NCBI GenBank assembly: GCA_014706385.1
Contig: JACGZH010000004.1
Span: 62,001 to 126,000 of the forward strand
DNA length: 64,000 nucleotides
DNA from: Phaffia rhodozyma
Taxonomy: Eukaryota > Basidiomycota > Tremellomycetes > Cystofilobasidiales > Mrakiaceae
Direction of reading: 5' to 3'
Shown piece by piece: positions 47,601 to 60,647 of the stretch. The position numbers and the translations under genes were made by a program. The notes beneath the pieces were generated by a model. It made no database searches and was not told the origin of the DNA. It saw nothing but the letters and a program-made list of their open reading frames with translations. Positions within the stretch are counted from its first letter, which is position 1; every line of letters starts with the position of its first letter.

Positions 47601-48413
47601 TGGATCGTTATCATGATGTTAACATACCCTCCTCTGGATATTGTGGTGGCCCAATACTTCCCTGAATCGCTGAAGCTGCTCCAAGCTTCACTGGCAGAAC
47701 CCTCGCTCTCTGTCGAATACTGGTTGACATCAAAAAATACTTCTGCGTCGTGCCAGTTGTCCGCCGTTGAAACCTTAGTAGATCTCAACCAAACGGGTTG
47801 GTCAAAATGTCCAGGATTGGATTTCCAGTAGAAGAATGAGCCGCATGGGGATTTCTGGAACGACGAGACAAGAGGAAAAGAGGTGATTGAACGAAGAGAG
47901 GTCTTAAGAGCAGCTCCATGGGGAAACTTGAGAAGATATCTATCCGTTGTCTATGTTCAAGTTTATGAACAATGCCTGCCGAAGCGTCAGTCTCACCGTA
48001 CAGTGGTTGACGATAGAGGCCGCTTGAGTTGGGGATCTTGACGCACATCATTCTGTGCTTTCACGAAAGACTTTGTAGACTCTGCGAACGGATCTTCCAG
48101 ATGTCTGTCCATCATCCCAGGCCATGATGCGACGTTTGACATTATCACCAGCATCCAGCAAACAACCCATAAAAGAATTTTTTAAGTCTATCATCCGGAG
48201 AAGTGTGTTTCAGAGGAAACCATCTCACAGACCTGTATGGATCCTATCATTCACACACCCATAGCACGCCCCGTAGAGAAGGATCACTCAGTCGCTTTTC
48301 GACGATCGCCCCCTTGTGATTCTTTCCATTCCCATTCCACTCACTTTTATTTCCTTACCGTGCAGGATATCAGACGTATCGTCTTTGTGTATCTTGGGAT
48401 AACTTATTGCCAT
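44617..48413 (-). CDS. Prolyl oligopeptidase (S9A family)
   Basis: A cytosolic serine peptidase cutting short peptides after proline. From ATG 48413 (MAISYPKIHKDDT, as in other members) the first exons are 48345..48413, the 11-base exon 48233..48243 encoding DPYR, and one starting at 48104 (HLEDPFAESTKSFVKAQN). The catalytic domain shows PTLLFGYGGFGWAQEP, VAGIRGGGEHGNEWH, nucleophile motif HGASNGGLL, TLPDVGVHDLLRFHKF, the Asp region TTAEHDSRVIPGHTLKFAA, and the His region STGHGMGKSVDQQ near the end at TGA 44617. The propeller half is spread over many small exons from about 46 to 48 kb. An in-frame upstream ATG at 48500 would add a hydrophobic stretch but is less likely. Confidence 0.93.
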
Positions 48414-48832
48414 GATCGAGAGGAAGATAGTACTGTTCAAGAAAACAGTTTCGGCGAGATGAACACAAGAAATGATAAACTTTGCGAAAGTAGGTTCCAT
48501 CCGATATCTGATAAAATAAAATAAGCAAAATAATAAAAACTCAAACTACTTCTGTATTTGTCTATGGCGCTTCCATGCGATCATTCTGACTATTTTTCCA
48601 AGTCTCAACAACGGAATCAAGAAGTCAAGTAAGATTCAGAGAGACACAGGCTAGCACCAAAACGGAAGATGATAATATGTCGAGACACAGATACAAGCGA
48701 AAAGAAAGGAATAACTGCTACCGTCGTATAAAATGACACCCCAAGACATACAGCCCAAATAAATATAGAAGGAAAAAAAACTAATCCCAAAAAATAAAAG
48801 TCAAAAGGATACAACATCAGATCTTGACAAGT
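48414..48832. other. Intergenic, 5' region of the oligopeptidase gene
   Basis: An AT-rich spacer between the oligopeptidase start and the end of the UPF0658-type gene. A-runs around 48525-48545 and 48770-48800 are the only features. Confidence 0.4.
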
Positions 48833-51294
48833 CTATTCGATTGACATTCTCCAGTTAGAATTTCGGTATGTCCTATTTTCAGTCCGTCCCATATTTGAAT
48901 GTACACATAAGGTCAGAGAAGAGCAGAAAACCAAATAAAGTAGAAGAAGCATTCGGAGAGGCAAACAAAAAAGACTCACGCCCTATCCACGTCACTCAAC
49001 TCGGTTGAGGAGGAACCCTGTTTTCTCCTCTCTTTGTCGTGTTTCGCCCTTCGATCCACTATCGAGCATCCCGAGGCAAATAACGACGCGTACGTTCAAC
49101 GAGAGGAAGAAAATGAACGAGAATCAGAGACGTTGCTATAACCAAGGTGAAGAGCCAATGTAGAACTCACAGCCTTCCTTGAGGCCCATCCCGAAACTTC
49201 GCCAGATTACTACCGTGAAAATGAACGTCACGATCAAGAGGGACATGGCCAATGCAGCTAGAAGAGTCGCGTTTCGTGTAAGGACTCGGAACACATCAGG
49301 CTTCCGACACGTTGATGTCGTGTGTTTTTCCATCCTACTGGAAAAGGGGGGAACTTACAAAACACAGTCAAACTTTTGATGATGGTGCTCAATCCTATCT
49401 GTTGCCAAATTCTTACTGTCTTGAGGATGAAATACCCAAGTCCCACGGCGAGACCGACTAAGAACGCGCCCTGTAGAAGTATGAGGGGGAAAGAGAATAT
49501 GCCGATCAGGGCGACTGACATTGCGTGGCTCTTTGGCCGGAATGACAGGATCCAACGTTCACCGAAACCCTTTCTCAGGTTGAACAGAAAGATAGATGCT
49601 GAAAGAATGCTGAACGTACAAGCCCGAGCCGATGTTCATACCGGGCGCTCATCCAGCCAAGGACGAGCAAAAGTATTGTAAAGGGACACGCGGCTATAGT
49701 AAGGTAGTATTCCCAGTCCTTTGACAATACGAGATATATCATCTGGTTGAAGACGCAGTGTTCAATCGGAATGCAAGAAATCAACCTGAGTGTACGAGGG
49801 AATCTGTAAAGAACTTGAGGAGAAAAGGAACATACTTGAAACGAAAATCCCAGAAAGAAAAACACTGTAAGGTCCGCGCACGGATGCCGAAGCGCCGACA
49901 CGTCAGATTGATAGCGTGTTGCTTCGCGTAGAAGAATAAAGCGTCCACTCACAATCAAATTTGCATAGGCAAATGAATACGTTATAATGAAAGAATGATT
50001 TTTTGAGCCTCCTATCAGCTCCAAGAGCTTTGTAGACGTCCCATCCAAATTCTTTATAGATGAACCAACTAAGAATGATATACCCAATCTCACACAACCC
50101 TATCATTGCCGGGATGAGACTCGTAAGAAGCAGGACAGGAACACCATTGACCAGACTTGTTGCATCGGCGTTGAAGGTCGTACCAAACGCGATTCGAATC
50201 TCGTCGATCTGGATGATCGAGTATCCGAGGAACATTGCATTGAAGACGACAATGCCAAAAATCTGAATGACATTTCTTCCTTGGACGGCATCGAGAGCCA
50301 TGAGAAGAAGATAAAGATGCGCGAGACCAAAGATGCCTAGATAGACTGGCAAACGCTTTTCAGCAGCGGATCCGGTGGAAAGATGGAAAGACGTGTTAAG
50401 TTGGTAATATTGGTACAAAAGGAACCCTTCTATGGCGAGGTCGGCAAGCGTTTGGATGATGACGAGAATGACGAACAATCTAGTCACTAGAGATCCAGGC
50501 ACGTAGGAGCGGAGCCGACCTGGGGGGACTGTTTTCGATTTGCTCGCTATAATGGATGCGTCCGGCGTAGGAGAAGGAGGAGGAGGAGAGAGAGATGATC
50601 GTGGGAAAGTAGGAGACGTTTGGTGGAAGCCATCAGGCGTTTCACTCATATAATGGCTCATAGGATGGGCAGAATAACTTGATTGATCGTTGTGCATCCA
50701 ATCCTGTTGAATTCCCACTGATTTTCCCTCCCAATTGTATATGGTAGACTCTGAAAGCCCTGTTGTGAGAGGATGTAACGGGATGGGGTCGCTTTGAAAA
50801 TCCGACTTCAAGTTCCGAGGTGCCGAGGTGTAGTGAGGACCGGTTGACGAAGAAGGCGGCGAGTGATTAGTCTGAGATCCCAACGGCAAGCGCGAAAGCT
50901 CAGGAGGAGCTCGATCAGTATGGTAGATAATAGGCGTGGTTGATTCATAAGACTGAGCGCTAGATGATGATGGAAAGGAATGTAATGAGGGAGGCAGGGC
51001 CAGCTGACGTCCGGGCTGAATCTTTTCGGAAGGATAGCCATCTACATGACGGGATGCATAAGCATATGGAGGAGAGAGGTGGTCTAATGGATCATTATAG
51101 TCTGTCCGTGAACCATCCAAAGGAGGACCAAAATCGGTAGGCAGCTCCGCTGGAGACAGAGTGGACGGAGAACGCGACAAGTTTGATGTATAGTAGTCGA
51201 ACGGAGGGAGCCGAAGAGGATCCTCGTCGACGGTTGAGGTTCGTTCCGATTGTTTGTCCGGTGGACGACTGGCGTCATATGGGAATATCGTCAT
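48833..51294 (-). CDS. UPF0658-type multi-pass Golgi membrane protein
   Basis: Members in fission yeast locate to the Golgi; no activity is known. From ATG 51294 a cytosolic Pro/Ser/Tyr-rich tail of about 245 residues precedes the membrane domain. The segments are VTRLFVILVIIQTLADLA, LGIFGLAHLYLLLMALDA, IFGIVVFNAMFLGYSIIQI, LLLTSLIPAMIGLCEIGYII, the signature WFIYKEFGWDVYKALGADRR, and then small exons with LFFFLGFSFQ, MIYLVLSKDWEYY plus TIAACPFTILLLVLGWMSAR, GAFLVGLAVGLGYFILK and SLLIVTFIFTVVIW. The C-terminal tail is charged (RRAKHDKERRKQG). The last codons depend on whether a GTGAGT at 48977 is used: if so the stop is TAG 48833, otherwise TGA 48976. Confidence 0.82.
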
Positions 51295-52199
51295 GCTGGA
51301 TATCTAGATGTTCTTTGTGCTCCTACGTGTCAGTGAGCGTGTACCAACAACAAACAGACTTGCTCGTTAAAGTGTTTGCTTTGGTCGATGTCGTAGAATG
51401 TGTTCGCTTGTTTTCTCTTGACCAAACGAGCCAACCGCGCGGGGTTGGTCCAACCCGGTTAGTAACCGGGGTTCAACCTAATCGTGTTTTACGACCGATG
51501 ATCGTTAACGATAGCGCCAATGAAGGGATCCAGATCATGTGCGATATTAGGATCAGGATATGGGAACTGTACTGACGAGGTCTCAGACGATTGTTTAGTT
51601 TTCATTTGAGTATGATCGTATGTCCCGGGTGGCTCTGAGTTTTCTGATACAGTCGATCTTATCCCAAAGAATACTCTCTGCTGTGCGTATGATGGCTAAT
51701 GAGCTAGGCATACGACACATCATGAGGTTGCAAGCAGCGCAAATCAAAATACAGCTGCGGCTTGATACAACCGATGACCAGACAAACCAAACCAGACACT
51801 GATACAAGAGTGTGCAAACAGAGTTTCGCTCAATGCTCGACGGCAACCGAAACCAGAGCCACAGCTACTTTCACGGAAAAAAACTCAACATGTTCTTTGT
51901 GCGCTCCCTATGTATACTTCACTGAGCTTATGCTGTTCCAAGAGTAGAAGTATCTATGTGCTGAAAACACGATCGCCGTCTATGATGGTAGGCGTGGTAG
52001 CGGTCGTCCAGCACATTGTGTTTAATAAGTACTTAACACAGATATTCAAATATATCGCTGACTAGGAATCAACCGCGTTTTTCTTCATTCTATACTCTAA
52101 CCGGATTGATCTCTATCACTCACCTTCTTTGGTTTCTTTGTCTGTTCGGCTCTCTCTTCTCGTGCATACGAACGCACACACATATACACATACATCGAG
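51295..52199. promoter_or_regulatory. Divergent promoter, UPF0658 and CK2 alpha genes
   Basis: A 0.9-kb region holding a cluster of inverted repeats at 51442-51473 (GGGTTGG-T-CCAACCC overlapping CCGGTT-AGT-AACCGG). A CA-rich tract (about 52165-52195) lies directly before the kinase start. No exon is recognised. Confidence 0.45.
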
Positions 52200-54613
<2,414 letters not shown>

Positions 54614-56205
54614 GGGTGTTGTCGTGTTGTAAAAGTCGAAAGCGTAAAGGAGGTCAAGTCAGGGAAAAGCAGAAACCCAAATCATTGTTTTGTCGTTTTT
54701 ATCATCTTTTACTTCTCTCAGTGGCCGGAAAACTCTATTTTTCGTCCGTTTCTTTGTTCATGTTCTTTTAATAGATAATGATTTTTTTAATTTTGTTTCA
54801 AAGAAAAGAGCCATAGAACACATTAAAAGAAAAAAAAAATCAAAAAAGACTAGACCACTAAAACGAAGATAGATGACAAAAACCGAAAATGACAATATAA
54901 CGGCATACATATGAAGATCGAAGGAGGAAAAAAAAACCCCGAAAAAGAAGCTTGAGAGGGAGGAACTTACGACGAGGAGCTCGTCATGTATACAACTGCT
55001 CAGAACAAAAGCTGAACAGAGTCGTCAATCAAGAGGGTGATCGTGATCATCATCAGGGTCATGTCATGTCATGTCAAGATCTGATCTTTTGGTGGAGTTG
55101 GTCCCGACCCTCAGACTCCTGACCAACGCACGAACAGCAAGTTTTCGAACAATGATACAATCGCCGTTATAATCGTCGATGTTAGCTCAGAGATAGACTT
55201 ACATGAGTCAGCGACGTGAGCCAGCTGCCGAGCGAACTGACGTGAGGAATCAATCCGTCAAACATGTTCGTTCCCTCATTTGTACGCCCGTCCGATCGAC
55301 TATACGAGGTCAAATCAAGGGTCTAGTCCCTCAAGCAAAGATCGAGGACTGAAGACCAACAGGTTGATTCAAGTATTATTGCGATCAAAGCCGGTACATC
55401 CTGTTCTTTGCTCGAGGCATGCGTTCAAGGTTCGAGAAATCAAGGACTAGAGAGTAAAGCATGGGAATAAGTTGTATAACTGAAAAACAAGCAAAAAGGA
55501 GCGTTGACATGATTCTCACTAAGATAGTGGAGAAGATGTTAGAGGAAGGTAGAGGATAGCAAGGACGCATCGACACTGAGCAAGAAGAACGCGATGGTAG
55601 CAAATTCAAAAAAGGTGGGTGGAGGAGGTAATCAATTGAACCAGACGGAAGGCGAGGATGACCAGTGTTCTGATAAGAGAAAATTTGGAACAAAGAGAAA
55701 TAGAAGTAGAAAAACAGAAACGGGGGAGCGGAAGGACAGAGGGTTAACCAAAGGCAAAAGGAGAATGTACAGAAGGGTAAAGGATGGAAAGAAGAAAGAG
55801 GAAGGGCAGAACGAGAAAAGTCAAATCGGAGGAAGAAAGGAAAAGTCCAATCGAACGAGGAGAGGAAGAGTCCAATCGCATTTTTTCAATGACACGAGAA
55901 GGTATCAAGTCTGCGATGTGTTTCCGGAAGAAAGCTCCAAAAGTGATAAAAACGGATAGAAGAGAACTGGAGAACGACGAAAGATGGCGAGAGGTATTTG
56001 AACTTATGCAAGATGCTGGTGTTTGATAATGATATAAACGAGTAGAAGGAAGAAAGAGAGATGAAGAAGAATGGACGAAAGGGTAACAAGGAAAGTCTGA
56101 AACGAACAAAGAACGAAACAGACCGCACAGATATCAAGAGTTGATTGAATTAAGAAAAGGAGGGCAAGCCAAGTCAGATTGAAACACAACACAAAATCAC
56201 CCATA
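54614..56205. other. Long purine-rich convergent intergenic region
   Basis: At 1.6 kb this is the longest gap in the window and lies between two converging genes, where other gaps are 0.1-0.8 kb. The plus strand from about 55590 to 56160 is strongly A/G-rich. A CATGT run (three copies) sits at about 55059-55073. Open frames here are low-complexity and lack splice support. It could host an unrecognised short gene or non-coding RNA. Confidence 0.45.
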
Positions 56206-59200
56206 TCAGAAAGCCAACATGATCACGCCTAAAATCAAGAGCAACAAAGAAACGCTCGCTCCGACGCGTCTCTCAGCCCCGGAAGCTTGAGACGACGACG
56301 ATGAGGATGATGATGGAGCAGAAGCACTCTGTGTCGTTGCGCTATCGGTCGAAGAGGCGAACCAACTCGACGGCCAAGAGCTCGTCGGAAGCTCAGCTAA
56401 CTCCGTTGTCGGTGGTCTGCCCATTTGACCAGTACCAAGCATGACCCATGTGGCTTCTGACGGAACGCCGTTGACAACACAGAATAAGAGAGCCGGACCA
56501 GGCGCGATGACAGCTGGATTAGGCGGAGCCTGAGAGACGTGGAAGATGGCCGAGCCGTCATCAGAGGCAGTGAAGGAGGAATCAAGCTCGACATGTCGCA
56601 TTCCCACTATGATTATTCCAGTCCACAACATCAGTCTACAACAGTCAAGAATTTAGATAAAACGGTGGGAGGAAAACATACTATTGAAGGCATGTGTTGA
56701 GAACCCGGTTCGCTCAATGACGAACTTGGTGGCGTTGATGTCCGAATGGCTGGTAAACGCATCAGATGGGAGGGACACATTGAAGTAATCACCACCATAA
56801 GAGATATTCTTGGGCATGCCGACGGGGACGGGCTTTGGCTTGTCCCAATAATCAGGGTAAAAGATCTCAACCTGATACTCGGTCACGTAAGTGATCGACG
56901 GATCGATACTCTTGTCAACATCTAAAAATTGATTATTTTTTTAAGGTGATTAGATATATATATGCTACTGCAGACTGTACAGTCAAAACTGTGTACTCAC
57001 AATCAGGGTTTGGGTTGGATCCAGAGACCAAGATGGATCCGTCCATCAAGAGGGTAGCCGAAGAATGATATAATCTCTGGACGGTGCTCACTCCGGCCTT
57101 AGACCATCGCTTTCCAGACGCAGCCGATGGATCAAAGTACCAAGATTGAAGAAGAGGCTGATCTCCATAAGATCGACCGATGGCCCCTGAAAACGGACCG
57201 AGTAGAATCACGAGTTTGGTCAATTAACTGATCGAGAAGAGAGACACGGACATACTCACAAGATTCATTTCCATAACCGGCTGTTCCAAGGGCAACACCA
57301 TTTCCAAACCAAAGTCGTCCATCAGGAAGGATGATGAACTGTCCCATGGATCGACCAGTATCGAGCGGGTCGTCATACTCCCACTCTACGGATACGTCGG
57401 GCGATATCTTGACACACGTCTTGTCGGCAGGATATCTGTCAAAGATGAGAGACGTGGATATTAGAATATTGCATCTCCGCGCGATCTTAAAGAGAGTTCA
57501 TGGCGACAGAGAGACAAACCCAGCGATGTTCCAGTTGGTAGTCCACTGATCAGCTTTCAGGTCGGTACCTCCACAGAACATCAGGGTGGCCGTCCAGTTG
57601 TTGGCAGGAGTGAGCGGAAGCATCGCAACAGCTCCGGAAGCAGGGTAAGTTCGAACAGCAGAAGGAACATCATCCAAAAGATCTATAAAACCGAACAGTG
57701 GGAGTTTAGATATCGAATGTACCGCGTTTCTAGTAAAGACTGAACATACATTCGGTATTCTTTTTGTAGTCAAACACCTCAGTGCCCCAGTTGGTTTGAA
57801 TAAACAAATTTCCTGATATTTCACAGCGCCAGCCGACAACGAAGGATTAAGAAACCTTCTCGAAAGATTCAAAGAGAGCGAAATGAAAGTTGAAAAGAAA
57901 ATGATATCAACGAACCACTGGGCAAGAGCCAAACGAAACTGAACAGGTTGGCAGGCAAGGTGGTGGTCAAAATGTTGAGCGTTACCGGGGAGCCACGGGA
58001 AGGGAAAAACTCGTAGGTTGGATTGTTTTGCGCTTCGGTATTGACATAGCCTCCCCATGAGCATCCTCCGACCTAGAAGATATACGCATGACGTCTCAAT
58101 GAACCGATCAAAAAAACAGTATTCACAGATAGACTGAAGAAGAGAATACTGACAATGATGATCCTTCCGTCTTCAAGGGTTTCTAAGGTGGGATACCATC
58201 TTCGAGTGGTCATGTACAGGCTTTGGTCGTCGTTCCACTCGCAAGCCGTACTGTTATCACATGGATCCAACAGACTAATACACAGTTGATCGAGATATAT
58301 CAGCAATCCAGGCGAAGATGAAGAGTATAATAGAGAAGGCAGCAACAACTGTACCGGATAGCTTTTCCTCCATCGAAATCATCGTAAGGCTGCCCACCTG
58401 TTTGAGATGCAGCGGTCAAACCACCCCAGGTGATAGCTTGGTTCCCACCGACTATGGAACAGAATGAGAAACAACAGACATGAGCAAAACGTATTTAACA
58501 CGCTTGTCTGGGATCGGCATGGAGTGATATGTACCGTTCAACCAAGTCCCGTTACCGAGCACGTTTCCTCCAGCACTAAGTTGATGAACAAGGTCACAAG
58601 GGCATAAATGTCAGACGTAAGATATCCGAAGAGATTGCTCAGAGAAAACATTAACGGACCAGAAGGAGTTCGAAACGACGTCCATGGCCCTGAATTCGTT
58701 GGTCCGAAGATCATATTCAGACCCCCAGGCAGCTATATATACGATGCGTAACATCACCAGGGGGAGATCAGAAGGGAAAACACAACAACCGGGAAGCAGA
58801 CCGATGTCACGTACCATGCTCTACTCCTGAAGAAGAAGTGACTCTTAACGGATTGTTTTCCGTCTTATCAACGAAGTATATCTTATTAGGGGAACCCAAG
58901 AAAAGCTGACACGAAGATGTAGTCGGTTGTTTTAGAGTCAGCATGCATGAGAAAGAGGATCAACAGAAAGGAACGGTCAGCCAAAAGATGTTTTAGAACG
59001 AAGGTTTGGCGGGCAGGGCTGCATAGGCTACACGACTGGGACAAGGGAAGAAGAGATGATATGGTGTGTGTGTCCGTTGTGTATTCGCCCAAGACTCTGT
59101 CCGACTAGAATCCTTGACTTTTAACATTTTCTTCTTGGCGCAACCCAGGCAGACCAGATCCAAGGTCGAGCACGCGGGTGTTTGGAGAAAGACACACAAA

Positions 59201-59437
59201 GAAAGCAAAAGTAGAATGACAAACCTGTTGTGCGCTCACACCGGAGTTACCGACGATTTGGAAAGTGTTAGCCATACTTGCGGCTTTCGCCAATGATGCA
59301 CCAGCTAGGCCGAGAACGACCGATTGAAACAAGACCTTGGCCAAGGATGTCGATGTGGAGTGAGAACAGGAACGGGAGTAAGATTGAGATGACGGCCCGA
59401 CGGACTGCCGTGACTGTGAAAGGAATGAAGTGGACAT
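56206..59437 (-). CDS. Copper radical oxidase (glyoxal/galactose oxidase family), GPI-anchored
   Basis: These extracellular enzymes oxidise aldehydes or alcohols with release of H2O2. From ATG 59437 a hydrophilic stretch precedes a signal-like helix (LAKVLFQSVVLGLAGASLA). Exons then encode MANTFQIVGNSGVSAQQ, FLGSPNKIYFVDKTENNPLR, the cofactor Cys in SNSFCAGGNVLGNGTW (codon split by an intron), GGNQAITWGG, and the first Tyr in TTRRWYPTLETLEDGRIII. They continue with the axial Tyr-His in QRLYHSSATLLMDGSILVSG and the second Cu His in FSTHAFN. All five expected ligands or cofactor residues are therefore present. The C-terminus is Ser-rich and ends in a hydrophobic helix (ASVSLLLLILGVIMLAF), a GPI-anchor signal. 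Substrate type cannot be assigned. Confidence 0.9.
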
Positions 59438-60647
59438 GGAGACGTGTCTTTTGTTTGTTTTGGTGTTATGATGCCCAGGATTAGGAGTGATCAGGGATAT
59501 CGAGAGAAAAAAGGAACGCCCGCTCGGAAGAGTGGTGTTTATATTCAACCCGAGAGGTCGAAAAGAGAGGGGGACACAGAGGAGAAGGGTCCAGAGAAGC
59601 ACAAGGAAGAGTGTCCCGACTGAAAGGCCAAAGGAGACAGGAGGGCGAAGCGAAAGTGGAAGTGAAGGGAGGGAAAGAGCGAAGAAAGAGCTAGGGTAGA
59701 AAAGGTGAAGAGTCTGTAGGAATTCGGTCAAGATAAAAACGAACGAGGAAGGCGTAAGAAGTTGGGGTTCCCCGAACATTAAAACACACGATCGAGACGA
59801 ACCACACCTTTGGTACACACCAAACGGATACAGATGATCTTCTCTTTTCCGCTCTGATGAACCTAATCAGAACAGACAAGGAAGGAGGATGAGATAGAAG
59901 AGAGAAGGAAATATAAGACCGGGAAGATTTGATGGACGTCGGATGAGTAGAGACAGCCGACCTGACAGAACACACACAAGAAAGCCAAGAGAGAGGTCGA
60001 TGGATGGGTACGTATACTTAGATAGTCGTAATATAATATTATAAATCATATATTATTCACTTAACACAACAAACCATCCTCGAATAGAAAGCTGTTCGTT
60101 TTAGAACGATCACCGGTGACAGACCTCGGCAGGTACGTTCCTTATATGGACACACGTGATCGGGAAGAATAGGCCACACGCTGCATCACTTGTCACCCAC
60201 TCGATGCGTTTGTCATGCTAGAGCGGACCCCATTCAGATAAAGACATTGGTATAACATGTTTTTTTTTCTTTCTATCTCAGTCGAAAGAAAACCATAAAG
60301 ATGAGAGATGGAAAAAAGGAAAGAGGAAGGAAAAAGAAAAGAAAAGAAACAGGAGTAATTCTATGCGAGTCTTGGCTCCTTCTATATCTCTTTTTATTTG
60401 TTTTTAAGGGGAGGGAAATGTCTATGGTATGTATATATGCAGGTTTTTCCTTCTTCTTTGATCTCCTTCTGATTCATTCACACTTTACCTCCCTTCGTCT
60501 CATGAGATTGGTCTACTCGGTTTTAGAATCGAGAGATATCTCGACCGGTGATCAAGTTCATTCCCCAGCTGTAGCAGAAAAGAAGTGTTTGTTTGAGTCA
60601 ATCAGACCGGGGTCAATACGTATGTTCAGGAGGGAAGAGGCTACTCA
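59438..60647. other. Intergenic upstream of the copper radical oxidase gene
   Basis: This 1.2-kb stretch lies between the oxidase start and the stop of the type II NADH dehydrogenase, both on the minus strand. It contains T-runs (about 60262-60275), A/G-rich tracts near 60300-60350 and no supported exon. The frame of the oxidase exon stays open upstream to 59818 but without homology. Confidence 0.4.

Noticed and set aside
51421..51480. Possible tRNA-like element because of a GGTTCAACC box
   Set aside because: No cloverleaf with acceptor stem and anticodon arm can be drawn; the repeats fit simple inverted repeats better.
55744..56109. 121-codon minus-strand frame, Phe/Leu/Ser-rich
   Set aside because: Its composition simply reflects the pyrimidine-rich strand; no start context, splice sites or family features.
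59438..59818. N-terminal extension of the copper radical oxidase from an ATG at 59818
   Set aside because: The extension is Leu/Pro-rich without family similarity, and the ATG at 59437 is followed by a good secretion signal.
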